A DNA stretch of 64,000 bases, taken from contig JASJOG010000021.1 of assembly GCA_030142905.1 (NCBI GenBank), positions 1,454,001 to 1,518,000 on the forward strand, written 5' to 3'. Below are positions 53,001 through 63,439 of the stretch, one piece after another (positions within the stretch are counted from its first letter, which is position 1; every line of letters starts with the position of its first letter). This DNA is from Heliopora coerulea. Taxonomy: Eukaryota; Cnidaria; Anthozoa; Scleralcyonacea; Helioporidae. The translations under genes were made by a program, and so were the position numbers. Below the pieces are notes generated by a model, which made no database searches, was not told the DNA's origin, and saw nothing but the letters and a program-made list of their open reading frames with translations.

Positions 53001-54933
53001 CAGTTACTACTTCTTGGCTTTAGTAATTCGTGGTATGCAAATGGTGAACAGCAAGTTGAGGTGTCCAGTAACTGTAGAAATGCTTGTCTGTTTCTTCTCT
53101 TTACCGTGCAACAACCTTCAACAAAAACTTTCCATTTTGCGTTTAAGGAGCCTTAAGCTGCAAAAATCGTGGAATAGTACGGCAAGAGTCATCAGTAGCA
53201 AATCCTACTTAATTAAGACAAATAATGTATTAAGTGACCTTAAGTTGCAGCTATTGAATGACGGTAGGATACAAAAGAAAGCAATGTTTGTGCATACTGT
53301 AGAATTTAAAAGTAATGAGCTTCCTGAAAGTATGTCCAGGACGTTTATAGTGACTGAAAGGGTACAAATGATAGTCTATTAAATAAATGTAATGATTTTA
53401 CAGTCAGGAAACCAAACACAAATTTTACGAAGAAAAGGCGTTCGCTATTCAAGAGCAAACCTGAATGTGGATTTTGTGTCCTTTACTGTATTTGCATGTT
53501 CCTTTTTCCAGCACTGGTTACAGTTGGCCCTGGCAATTGTCCTATTTCATTTATTTCAACTGTCTGATGTTGTTTAAATTAAGGTGAAAACTAATGTTAC
53601 CATGGCAGACATCTAAAAGAGGGCGGACATGTTTTACGGCCAATCTGCTGCACGACGCCACGAGTCGAACAATTTAAACGAAGCTTATGCAGATAAAAAT
53701 CAGACTCGATCAAATATAAATGTAATTGAGACTGGCTTCGGAGTCGAAATGGACAGGTTTCAATGGTGAGGTAATCGTCCAACGTATGAATTGACAGCAT
53801 GAACATAACAGTGTTTAGAATTTAAAATACTGCGAGTTAACCTGACTTGAGAAACTTTTTCAGAAGCTGTTTTTCAAAAGTTCGAAAAAAGACCAAACCA
53901 GTTACTTGAGCACAATCGGTTCATTCGGTATCCATCCAAGTTCGGTCAGAGTTCGCTGACTTGAGCGGCAACAACTAAAGTTATGGGTAAGTTAATGTTA
54001 TCCGTGGAAGTCTAATCTATTTTTCCAATGTAAAGTAAGAAATTACAACGGAAATATTAGAATTTTGGCTGAATTCTTGGGGAACAATGTTAAGTGTTGC
54101 AAGCCTTTGTATCTACAGAAGTATCATTCTCTTAATGTTTTCTTTTTGTTTATGTAGACAAGCCTTTCAGTTCGGTGGGCAAGATCTTACTTGTGTTGTT
54201 TCGAGCAGAGATTTTTGACTTGGATAAAAGAGGAATTAATTCCTCCATATAAAATTGTGGCAGATATTATCTCTTTTACCGTCTATCTCCCTTACCAGCC
54301 TGTTCTCGCCTCGTCTACAAATAGCCCCTTCGAATCAAGAGACAGAGAAAAAGGCTAAAAGGTATCGGAAGACTATAAAATTAGTACAGCAACCTTGACG
54401 GAGAATATTACCTTTTTAAACAGTAAGCCAGTTGTAGCCGCCCTTGCTCGTATCCCCAATATAGCTCCGTATACATAGAAATGGTTCGCGGATAGAGCCA
54501 TGATTAACTCTCCAGCTGCCACACCCCAAACGTAAATAAAACACTGGTTTAGTAATGCATTGCCATAGACGACACTGCCAATCTCCATGACCAGCTTTAC
54601 AAGGGAGAACCATGTCACGTTTGATGCAATTATGTACGTTGCTGTAGTGAAGACGATGAATCCGTAATTTGTCCAGGTAAAAAACCTTAACAATGCTTTC
54701 CAAAGTAACGCTTTTCTCTTTGTGTCCTTTGCCTTTCTTTTTTCATGTTCCCATACCTCATGCAAGCGCTCCGTTAGATATTCAGCGCGATCTTCTTCAC
54801 GCACGGAGTAGAGGTCCTCATGTTTCAGTGGACTGTTGTAACCTTTTCGTAACAACGGAAAGATCCACCAAAGTGTTGCACGCGAAATGAGATTGGCTTT
54901 TTCCTGTGGATGAGATTTTATTTCTTTTTCCAT
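40174..54933 (-). CDS. ABCC4-like: ABCC (MRP4-like) transporter, 6 coding exons
   Basis: Exons: 54412-54933, 51963-52336, 47920-49238, 46098-46668, 45010-45149, 40174-41081. Total 3834 nt, 1277 residues plus stop, with all phases matching and GT-AG borders. Layout TMD1-NBD1-TMD2-NBD2 without the extra N-terminal TMD0 places it in the short ABCC group with MRP4 (human about 1325). NBD1: Walker A GTVGSGKSS (477-485), VSGGQ (568-572), Walker B FLLDD (589-593), TTHQ. NBD2: GRTGAGKSS (1074-1082), signature SVGERQ (1177-1182), IIIFDEA (Glu1201), IAHR. As in other ABCCs, the NBD1 catalytic Glu is Asp while NBD2 keeps Glu. Family members export organic anions, conjugates, nucleotides and drugs; this protein's substrate cannot be read from sequence. 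No disabling change seen. Confidence 0.95.
41082..43559. other. ABCC intron 5, first part
   Basis: Non-coding. Plus-strand frames at 41439-41777 and 43193-43507 have no domains. Nothing recognised with confidence. Confidence 0.45.
43560..44636 (+). mobile_element. 5'-truncated LINE, C-terminal RT and 3' tail
   Basis: Starts within the RT thumb (NNLSLNVEKTKYMIIVSN, LGLIIDEKLNWEAEIENISK), then TVESLKYMYQTHIQPHFDYC, LQKLWNGAARMITG and PLEERRKSQTISYM. Frameshift at about 43860 and several stops. Ends in (AATGAT)n/(AAT)n at 44583-44636. Similar region and tail type to the LINE at 3603-7540. Confidence 0.85.
44637..44815. mobile_element. 179 bp foldback/MITE at LINE tail
   Basis: Outer arms ATAGCAATGACCAACGAATT and ATAGCAATGCCCAACAAATT (right end, reverse complement). 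The match continues at about 85% for some 75 bp per side around a 25 bp centre. No coding capacity. Confidence 0.8.
45010..45149 (-). CDS. ABCC4-like: ABCC exon 5 (residues 929-976), TMD2
   Basis: A 140 bp exon. Acceptor TCTTTTATAG; donor CGCAG/GTTGGT. Encodes RIDEHDQAMFAYYIAARWFA and NTLDLICVVYLTIVSIVLVL, matching the W-F-x-x-R-L-D segment and following helix of ABCC transporters. The start uses two bases from exon 4 (Ser codon). Confidence 0.92.
45150..46097. other. ABCC intron 4
   Basis: Non-coding; TTATTTA-rich stretch at 45600-45690. Confidence 0.5.
46098..46668 (-). CDS. ABCC4-like: ABCC exon 4 (residues 739-929), TMD2
   Basis: Acceptor TTGTTATCAG; donor ACAG/GTATGA. Includes DVSWLSSLPT, HILRAPLIFHAANPIGRIMN with RFSQDISNLDDLLP (the hallmark coupling loop of ABCC TMD2), further helices, and YSHFSNTIEGLRIIRVHEKQ. 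Confidence 0.93.
46669..47919. other. ABCC intron 3 with (TATG)n
   Basis: Non-coding. A (TATG)n microsatellite with GTAC variants runs from about 47510 to 47690, purest at 47578-47630. Confidence 0.7.
47920..49238 (-). CDS. ABCC4-like: ABCC exon 3 (residues 299-739), end of TMD1, NBD1 and linker
   Basis: Acceptor CATTTTAG; donor AAAAG/GTAAGG. A single 1319 bp exon carries helices 5-6 of TMD1, complete NBD1 (Walker A, Q-loop YVSQTPWVF, signature, Walker B, H-loop), an acidic linker (NFDEEMAEDEQMTEILREAE) and the first helix of TMD2 (VPVFVLLLVAVIFCAGKG). Vertebrate ABCC4 spreads this over many exons. Confidence 0.93.
49239..51962. other. ABCC intron 2
   Basis: Non-coding apart from the SINE at 49462-49670. 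GACCGGATGTCACTTTCAC is repeated in tandem (about 2.5 copies) at 50358-50405. A 131-codon plus-strand frame at 50948-51343 contains TTTCAGTGA-type imperfect repeats and no known domain. Confidence 0.5.
49462..49670 (+). mobile_element. tRNA-derived SINE, copy 3 (plus)
   Basis: Same body as the copies at 33345 and 35826 (GATTCTGAAATA, TCGAAACACTGC, GTTGTCGCGAGAATTTCTCG), followed by a tRNA-like segment at 49582-49652 with D-arm TAGTTCAATTGGTAGAG and B-box GAGGTCAAATC. Acceptor stem is mostly retained (GACTCGG/TCTAGTC). Confidence 0.78.
51963..52336 (-). CDS. ABCC4-like: ABCC exon 2 (residues 175-299), TMD1
   Basis: Acceptor CTGTCTAG; donor ACG/GTAAAT. Begins VLQVSKRSIHAGNVMKLVCD, corresponding to the coupling region of TMD1, then helices 3-4 (ALSAIGWLFYFVGWQTVIVS) and the second coupling region IFTGIRSIKLNTWEERLEKK. 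Confidence 0.92.
52337..54411. other. ABCC intron 1
   Basis: Non-coding except a LINE remnant at about 53100-53400. Nothing else recognised. Confidence 0.5.
53130..53390 (+). mobile_element. LINE 3' coding remnant
   Basis: Reads LKLQKSWNSTARVISSKSYL, LSDLKLQLLNDGRIQKKAMF and LPESMSRTFIVTE, matching the LQKLQNRAARVI...L.W..L..RR...K..F segment at the end of LINE ORF2. Boundaries uncertain. Confidence 0.7.
54412..54933 (-). CDS. ABCC4-like: ABCC exon with start codon (residues 1-174)
   Basis: ATG at 54933 in GTCATGG context. A splice acceptor (TTTTGTTTTCAG at 54951) lies 17 bases upstream of the ATG, implying a non-coding 5' exon further up. Encodes EKANLISRATLWWIFPLLRK, the typical ABCC N-terminal motif (F-W-W-hydrophobic), the linker SPLKHEDLYSVREEDRAEYL, and the first two TM helices of TMD1. 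Ends FKK in phase 0 at GTAATA. Confidence 0.92.
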
Positions 54934-54950
54934 GACGATACAGGAGTTTA

Positions 54951-56102
54951 CTGAAAACAAAAACAAAACAAAAATAAACAAATAAATAAAAAGAATAAAG
55001 AAATAAAAAACCAAACAAAAAAGTAAACAAACAATTAACGAACACTTAAACAAGCAAACAAGTAAGCAAGCAAGCAAGCACGTAAGCAAGTGATCAAGTA
55101 AGCAAGTGATCAAATAAGTAACTGATAAAGTAAGCAAATAAATAAGTAAATAAATAAACAATCAGATAAAATAAGAAGACATATGCCTGATGTACATGCA
55201 CTGGAGAGTACCTGCTTCGTTAAGCAAAAGTAAGAATTAGCAGAGACATATGGCGGGTGCGACTTAAACCTACAAACTGAGGACAGTTTATTCATCCTAA
55301 TTATTCCGTTCCCTAGTCACACTTCAATCGCCAAGGGGAGCTTGATCTTTACAGAGTGAGATTTCTACACCTAAACCACGTTAAAATGTATGGAAAGGGT
55401 AATTCATTTCTGCTCGTTCTTAACAAATTCTTGTTAAGATTCCATTCTTAGAGTATTGGGATTTGAGCAAGACTAAGGTTAAAATAAACATAATAATCTG
55501 TTTTAACTTGTATAACTGTTATAATATTAACTAATGTTCCAGGTTTTCAATGTTGTCGTGCGACATTGTCGAATTTACTATTTTTGGATTCTCAGATTAG
55601 TTTTTCATACGACAAATATACTCTTCGAAGAAGCAAATGCATGTGTTTTTGATACAGGGTTTTAGCGCACTGTATATGAAGATATATAAAGTTAAACCCG
55701 ACAATAGTCGTTAGAAAATGCATCGTGACTATCACTAATTAAAACAGTTAATACAGGATTGTATCAAAAAGAGAAGGAAGAAATGTTGAAAGGGGTAACG
55801 TTGGAGAGAAGGTGAAGGGAAACCAAAAGGATGGGAAAAAAAGATTTTTCCCAAAAATTAATTCAAAATTAGTAAAATTGATGAAGATATAACTAGTTCA
55901 ACAAACTTCAATTGGTTCAGGTCTTGTAAATAGTTTTAAAAAATCGAAATGATTAAAAAAATCAACCAGAGGTTCAAATTTAACTTCCACCTTTGATATT
56001 TATATATCATAAAGCCAGCATACACATTGGTTTAAAAAAAAACAAACACATTATTTCTATTGTTCTCGAAGATTGATGTAATCCCCGAGCCATTTTGTGT
56101 TT
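54951..56102. other. Upstream of the ABCC start exon
   Basis: Begins with a CAAA/AAAT-rich tract (the polypyrimidine side of the 5' UTR acceptor) and AAGC/AAGT/AAAT tetranucleotide repeats at about 55020-55165. The non-coding first exon and promoter of the transporter should lie somewhere upstream, but I cannot place them. Confidence 0.45.
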
Positions 56103-56290
56103 TTCTTTCTTTCTTTCTTTCTTTTTTCTTTCCTTCTTTCTTTGCTTCCTTATTTCTTTCCTTTCTGTTTTCCATTTCCTTCCTTCCTTCCTTCTTTCTT
56201 CCCTTCATTCTTTCCTTCCTTCTTTCTTTCTTTCTTTCTTCCTTTTTTTCTTTTCTTCCTTTCTTTTCTTTTTCCCTGCATTTTGGCCTG
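56103..56290. repeat. (CTTT/CCTT)n microsatellite
   Basis: Polypyrimidine tract of TTTC and TTCC units about 190 bp long; open in several frames but not coding. Confidence 0.97.
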
Positions 56291-57084
56291 TTTTCCTTTT
56301 TTTTTAACTTGATCTGATTACACTGATTAAAATTCTGTGAAATTACTCTACCATTTATCAAGGAACTGTCATTTAGAATATTGTAAGAAAACGTCATTCC
56401 CTAACCTTGAGTCGAAATGAAGCTTGATTTTTTTTTCTTCTAAAAAATTATATAACCTTTCCAGCAAACTATAAATTTAACATAGAATGTTCCAGTAACA
56501 GATAAAGGGACATAATGTTTCGGACAACAATCCTAAAGTTCATAGCAACCAAAAGCTAAGTTCTGATTTTTATGCCAAAACTGCTGAGGACTGGTTTAGG
56601 TAAATTTGCTGGGAAAAATCATGCACTGCACTGCTTTACATCGTACCATCTGAGCTAACACGAGAACCATTTCCACTTTTCTATGTATTTTGGTTGTTGA
56701 AATACATATTCTGTCACAATTGTTACTGACAACACATAAGCTAGACCATTGACGAAATGTATGTCGAACAGAACAACAAAACATTCAGTTGTAAACAAAC
56801 GAATGTTAGGTGTTCTACTGGCCTGACGAAGGGGGTACCTTGAGACCCCCTAAATCTTAATGAAATGATAAATTTACTATCTGAAATATTACAAAATTCA
56901 TCTTAGCATATCTTGAAACAGTATCAGTGGATCTAAGATATAAAGTTTCATAATAGGATATCTCCAGAGCCAAAACTGTCTGCAACTGTGCATCGAGTTC
57001 CCAGAAAATATTCCGAAATCATACATTATTTATGATATATGATTTGACATATGATATATGGTCACGATATATGATATATAATCT
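56291..57084. other. Nothing recognised
   Basis: AT-rich non-coding sequence. Confidence 0.45.
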
Positions 57085-57345
57085 GATATGATGATATGAT
57101 ATGATATGATATGATGATATGATATGATGATATGATATGATATGATGATATGATATGATGATATGATATGATATGATGATATGATATGATGATATGATAT
57201 GATATGATGATATGATATGATATGATGATATGATATGATATGATGATATGATATGATGATATGATATGATGATATGATATGATGATATGATGATATGATA
57301 TGATGATATATGATGATATGATATGATGATATGATATAATGTACA
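57085..57345. repeat. ATATG / ATGATATG minisatellite
   Basis: About 260 bp made of ATATG pentamers and ATG triplets in alternating combinations (ATGATATGATATG and related). Open in three frames but clearly simple sequence. Confidence 0.97.
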
Positions 57346-57888
57346 TGTATACATATGATGATACATATTGTATGATACATATTTATGTGGTCACGCTGCT
57401 GGTTTCATGAACTTCTGTATCAATATTAAACTTTACCATGAACTATCATATCATTTTTCTGGTAAAGATTTTTTCCTTGCTTTCGCTAATCGTTCTGAGG
57501 AATGATTAGGGAATAAAGATTTTTAATGGCCATTTTTATCTTCAAGCCGAATGCATTACATATCTTGTCAAGAATAAGAAAAAATCAACAAGTTTAACCA
57601 CATTGGCATCAAAACGGATAGAAGGTTTAATAGACAAAAATATGCATAAACAGCTCCAGCGAGAATAAGTGATTGCAGGGGCGGATCCAGAATTTTGAGA
57701 AAGAGGGAGATTAGATTTTTTTACAGATTCACCTTACTATGAGGCGTTTTAGTGGAAGAATTTCTGTGCTGCTGTCATTCGCGATGTTTTTTGAATTGAA
57801 ATTCCTTCTGTTCACCCTTTCTCTTCTTTGTTGTTTGTTCCGATTGTCTTTGAAAATCATTAATCTTCTTGGTGGACGACTCCTTGTG
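57346..57888. other. Nothing recognised
   Basis: Non-coding; no repeat family identified. Confidence 0.45.
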
Positions 57889-57896
57889 TTTTGTAA

Positions 57897-58011
57897 CGGT
57901 CGTGGCTAGAAGGTATACCTAAGAAGGAGGATTAGGATTAGGATCAGAGTAAGTTCTAGCCCTAGTCTTAGCCCTAACCCTCCCTCTCGGTATACCTTCT
58001 AGCCACGACCG
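57897..58011. mobile_element. 115 bp MITE with perfect 8 bp target duplication
   Basis: Perfect inverted ends CGGTCGTGGCTAGAAGGTAT (continuing to about 23 bp) and the direct repeat TTTTGTAA at 57889-57896 and 58012-58019. The interior has GATTAGGATTAGGAT and AGCCCTAACCCT, which pair loosely, so the whole element folds back. The 8 bp duplication suggests hAT mobilisation, but the ends do not start with CAG/CA. Confidence 0.9.
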
Positions 58012-58061
58012 TTTTGTAACCGAACAAAAAGTCCCATGACAACTGATCAAAAAATAAGTAC

Positions 58062-58480
58062 GTGTACGTACATGCGTCTGCTATTTTGAGGATGCGTTCA
58101 GAAGTGCCAGAAGGGCACCTACTTGGCCACCATATCGTTGATCATGAACTTGCTGACGAAAATCAGTGGGCGTATAAACAAGGTAACTCAACCGAAATGG
58201 TTGACATGACAGAGTACTGGAGGGGTGCCTTGGATAGTAACCTAGTATGTAAAAGAGGATTCTGTCGATTTTTGATTTTTGAATTGGGTTCGAATTTCTG
58301 TTGATTTTTGAATTGGATTCGATCAAGTATCGCATCAAGTATCGATGAAAAAATTACAAGCCCTTGGCATTGGTGTCTTAAAAATCGTCTTACATCTCAC
58401 CCAGGAAAATCAGAGCTTGTGTCGCTAAGTCGTAGATCTTTCATTGGCCTATTATTTTTAAATCCCCAAACAGTTCGGAA
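58062..58480 (+). mobile_element. LINE RT fragment with internal deletion
   Basis: HHIVDHELADENQWAYKQGN followed by STEMVDMTEYWRGALDSNLV is the early RT region (DNQWAYR.GRST type). After about 58270 it jumps to HWCLKNRLTSHPGKSELVSL and SRRSFIGLL, which is the region after YADD. The catalytic segment between is missing. Confidence 0.75.
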
Positions 58481-61400
58481 ATCGTTGTTCTCAATATTTT
58501 TTTTTGAAAGAAGGGAAATCTTGAAACGAGGCCTCTTTTGGCAGTTGTTTTGACACTTTGTTCGACAAAATGTGCTCCGCGAGATTTTGAGTTCAGTTCT
58601 ATTTCAAATGTGACTGGAAATTTTATTAAATTCACCATTTTGAAATTGGCGCTGAGATCTTTCGTGCGAATTTAAAATTTCAGTGCAAAGAGTTTCTGAC
58701 AAAGGTTACAAGGTGTTAAATTTCATGGCCTTGCAATTAAACTTGTCCAGGGAAGACTTATCGCTTCCTGTCCAGCAACAGCGAAATACGACACCGCTCT
58801 CATATGCCGAGGCAAGCATTTTTTGGGGAACTATTCAAACTACGTCGACAGTAAATAGGCATGGCTATGCCTTCGTTTCTAACGTCTCTCAAATGTACCT
58901 TAACGAGCACCTTGGCTTTGATACGACTGGTTCTAACGAGCACGGCGGCTTCCTTTAGCTTTTTGATTAAATAATGGTTTTCTTCATGGATCAAGTGTGA
59001 TCGAAATTTTGTTCAGTGTAAGTAGGTTGGCTCCTGTGAGAACTGACGAACTCACATATGTAAACCTATCCACCTAAAGACGGAAGTAAAAATCCCGTCA
59101 AATCTCTGAACATCTCTCTATCGACAAAAGTGACAACTATGACGTATATTCTAACCTCTTCCTCTCTTATTTTGATACGATCTCCCTTGATCACGCGCAC
59201 ATTTTGAATAAAAAAGGGGCAACAGACGACTTCCTGAGACACGATGCTCGTCGTGAAGCTACAACTTCGTATCCAGCGTCCTTGGTCCGCACTCACCCAC
59301 TTGCTATTAGGTCACAAAACGTCATCTCGAGATGACTATGGTCAGAAACATATCAGTCAATGGGGTGTGCGTCTAATGCCTCCCCCCCCCGCCTATATCC
59401 GACCCTGGATTGCCAAGATTCAAAGGGATTTCAGAACTTCCTTAACCTTTTGAATGAAATTTGATCTTTTGTTAGCTTAACGCTTTTTCAAATTTGCATA
59501 CAATCATATAATTAATCAGCGACACTGCCCCTTGGCCGAAATGCCGGCAAAACATTTGAAGAAACGTATTATCATAAAGTTAATGAAAATTTCTCGAATA
59601 GATCTGAAGCAGGAATTTGCAAGACTGCACTGGCTACGCGAATCCGTCATTCACTTAGCTTACGACAAAAAAAGTCGTCAACTAGGCAAGACAAGCGAAC
59701 CTGGAAAATTTTAACTTTGGAGAATAGGAGAAACTGCGAAGAAGTGAACCCACAGCATAAAGCCGCGAACCACCACCCGCGAAAAAATTGATTATTGTTT
59801 TGTTGACAACACATGTTCCGAGTTTGCATCGCAACGGTTGGGCTACCAAATTTCGGTTATTCCGCGCGAGGTAGAACTTGTAGGTTCTAAGATATTCGCT
59901 TCCATCTATCGTATTTGGTAAAGTTACACCTCCAGTTGACTGATAAGATTGGTCTGCCTTTACCAGTATAGTTTAATCATTTCACTGCCAAGCAGCCGAT
60001 CAGAGAATGCCCGACTCATTCCAGCTAAATTGCAGAAGATTATGAGAGACGTCTGGTAGTGAATGTATTAAAATTTTCTCTAAGAAGGCGGCTCCTTAAA
60101 GTTTTTTTCAGCTGGGTGAGACTTCTGGTAGTCAAGTGTATGGCAGTATAACTTAATCTAATTTCTCGGTTAATCATGGTTTATTTTTGGCCCTGGTTAT
60201 TCACATTAATTTCACCGTTAGCGTCTGTTGTTGATGTTTAGATGTGGCTATATATAAAAACTGTAAATGTAAATAGAAGTTAAAAGCTCCTCAAATTGCT
60301 ACACTCACATCCACTAACGATAGAGCATAAACAGACGACATATTATTGAAAATTTAGATTGCATGGTTGGTTTTCTGACCCTTCGCCAAACGTTGGTCAA
60401 AACTTAGCAAGCCTTACTTTATACTCATTCGTCTCCTTCTGTCTTTGTTCTCCGCACGGCCCGGTCTGCAAGTGGTTTTAGTGGCCAAAACGCTTTCAAT
60501 ACGGTTGCTTGTTGACAAGAAGCAATCTCTTTCCAAAACCAATGTGATCTTATTACCGCATATTATCTCTTAACATAATATCATCTGAATGATTATTAAC
60601 CCAATCATTCCCAAAACTTAAAATCTATCCTGATTTCAGAATGTATACTGTAAAACTACACATAAAATGAAACTAGTAATAAACTATTACCTTTTCACCG
60701 ACAGTATAAACCCACGGAACGTAATTTCATCTCGTCTCACAACACTACCTTATGTAAACGGCTAACCTCTGTCCTCTTGTCGGTTTTTGGTCAAGGATGT
60801 AATGCGCTCAAAAAAAGGGGGGGGGGGAATCAATGAATCATGGACGCAGGAAACTCATTTTGTTACCACTATGAGCAATGTTGACCATCTGCAAAATGTT
60901 ATTAGCATACGTAACCTATATGTAACCTATATACACATGGATAATCCTATATACAACATAGCGTCTACTCAAAATCAGGCAAGTCAGTAAAGTGTTTAGT
61001 TTGATTGCGCGTGTCGCGTAGTATGACTTACCTAACTTTTCCTGGAATCTTTGGCAAAGTTGCTAATGCATAACTAAAGTCTTTGGAGGGTCAAACAGTC
61101 CGTTTCTACATGCTAACCTAAAAGACTTAGCCACAGATGTCGAACGTTGTCATCGTTTGTTTTCTCGACAGTTTAAGGGCCCTCGGGTCAAGCACAGTCA
61201 ATGGGTCAAGGAATCCACAAGTTCGGCGGCTTGCGCCGCAGGGGTTAACATGTGTTCTTTAAATGGAATGTGCGGACAAACAAATGAAGTGAGGTCATAT
61301 TCCTATAAACGTTTTGTACTTTACTTTGAGTTGCGTGCATTATTTTTCAAAAAATAAGAATAGACTTGTGGAAAAATGATTCTCGGCCATTTGGTTTACT

Positions 61401-62639
61401 TGACATATTCAATCATCTGAACTATCACTCTTCAGAGTATGACAAACTAGTCTTGGCTGCTTCAAATCGTTCGAAAATTACCGTTTATCTAACGATGGGT
61501 TTGTTGACGAACGTACTGACCACTCGCTCTAATTCCCTCAAGAATAAACCAGAGACGGTAAGATTCTTTGCCCTGTATGTTATTCTTCTCTTGTTTGTGG
61601 TAAGGATAGTTGAACAAAGGTCATTATTTTATTGGGAAAAATAGTTACATTTCAAAAATTGTTACGGTACATCGAAATTCGTTCTGTACTCTTACAAGCA
61701 CAGAAAATGTGATTTTGCTCAAACGAACGTAATTTGACGAAAACGATCAGTTGATGAAGACGAAAGAATCGTAAAATCATTCTTTTAAAACTGATGTTCA
61801 CTTCATCAAAAAATGATAACGGTGACCAATTAACTGCAAAGTCCTTCTAATTGAAATCTGTTCCTAATCCTAATTTCGTCGTTGTCTTGATTGCCAACTT
61901 GGTTGAAATCAGAAATTGGACGTCCCCATAACAGTGGTTATTATGAACCACTGACTCACGCAGTGTGCTTGTCAGCTTGTCAAGTATCATATTACCCTGG
62001 AATGCAACAGAACGATCATGCAAGTTTTGAGAATGAAGGATCGAGTAGATGAATGCAACATTAAGTTCTTCTCTGTTTTGGTTTCTTTTGAACTAATAAA
62101 ACTTATCATCTTAAGATAAACTCGGATATCGAGCAGTGGAATTTGATCCGGTGTGTTGTACATGTTGTGAATAAAAAGGAGCAATGTCTCAACCCCGTCT
62201 GTCGTTCTTGCTTATGTTAACAGCCCGTTCCTTCAAGTACTCTTTTAAATTGCCCAGGGTCTTAGTCCTGAATCGTGTCTTCTACGATTTTTTTCTCATT
62301 TTCCCAAAAGTTCATCCTTATTTTTTATAAAACAATACACGCAACTCAAAGTACGAAAATAACAGCATTTCATTTGTTTGTCCTCACATTCCAGGTTTTG
62401 AGCACGTGTTACATTCAGCGATTCAAACCGCCAAATCAGTGGATTAATAGTTAATATACTAAAGGACCTCCCACACTCTACGTCCCCTAAATCACGATGG
62501 AAAACAGTGAAATTAGTATTGGATTCGAAAGGATATTAGTGAATACTCATCAACATCTCTTCCCAACAGGGGTTAGGATACTCTTAACTTTTTCCTTAAG
62601 GTCTTGTAGGTTTTCGACAACCAAATTCTGAAAGTCATT
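58481..62639. other. Four kilobases without a recognised gene
   Basis: Open frames at 58683-58958, 59532-59714, 61157-61357 and 61366-61644 were read and show no domain, no consistent splice context and no repeat identity that I can name. A G-tract lies at 60820-60830 and a C-tract at 59384-59391. Confidence 0.4.
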
Positions 62640-62880
62640 TTTCCTTCTTTCCTTCTTTCCTTCTTCCCTTCTTTCCTTCCTTCTTTCTTTCTTTCTTTCT
62701 TCCTTCCTTCCTTTCCTTATTTCTTTCTTTCTTTCGTCCCTCCTTCCTTCCTTCCTTCCTTCCTTCCTTCCTTTCTTTCTTTCTTCCCTTCCTTCTTTCT
62801 TTCCTCCCTTCCTTCTTTCTTTCCTCCCTTTCTTCTTTCCTCCCTCCCTCCCTCCCTCCCATCCTTCCTTCCTTCCTTCC
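62640..62880. repeat. (CTTT/CCTT/CCCT)n microsatellite
   Basis: About 240 bp of polypyrimidine tetranucleotides; translates as Lys/Glu/Arg/Gly-rich frames on the minus strand but is simple sequence. Confidence 0.97.
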
Positions 62881-63439
62881 CTGTGGACGTTTGGGCACTG
62901 GGAACATGCTCCACTGTCATTTCCAAGTCAACCCTCCATATTTGTTATTTATATTAAAATTAGATAATATTAAAGTGTCCCATAGTAATCTACAACATTA
63001 TGCAAGCATCCAACAAAACTATATAAGATGACTATGAATTATATTTATAACTTGTAAATTCTCTGAAAAGAAGGTAAGAAAATCTAAGGTCACTGAAGAT
63101 GCAATTCCTGTATTCTGAGAGTACTTTGATATCTGTATATGCATTGAAAATTGTCCAGCGTTCACTTTAGTCAGTGGTCTTGGCTCGGAAGTTCTTTTTT
63201 GTTCAAGATTTATGACAATTTTTATTTTTATTTATTTATTTATTTTATTTTTTGAGATTCGGTTTGAAATTTTGGACAGTTTGACAATTTACAATATCTG
63301 TTTTCAGACTCATAGTGACTGAACGAGAATGATTTGAGACTTGCGTTATTTCGAAACTGTTTAATGATCAATATTAGCTTTCTTTATGTGATGTCTGCAC
63401 ATTATGAATTACAGTTTTGAAACCTGTTTTCCATCAAAA
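62881..63439. other. Nothing recognised
   Basis: Non-coding, AT-rich; TTTATTTATTTA tract near 63225-63250. Confidence 0.45.

Noticed and set aside
56032..56397. Lys/Glu/Arg-rich minus frame and Phe/Ser/Leu-rich plus frames
   Set aside because: They come from a polypyrimidine (CTTT)n tract; the same applies to 62635-62926.
57019..57380. His/Ile/Ser/Tyr repeat protein
   Set aside because: Pure ATATG/ATG simple sequence.
57930..57990. Interstitial telomere repeat
   Set aside because: GGATTAGGATTAGG/CCCTAACCCT words are few, imperfect and arranged as an inverted pair inside a MITE.
61157..61644. Exons of a secreted or membrane protein on the plus strand
   Set aside because: The two frames have no recognisable domain, signal peptide or convincing splice sites.
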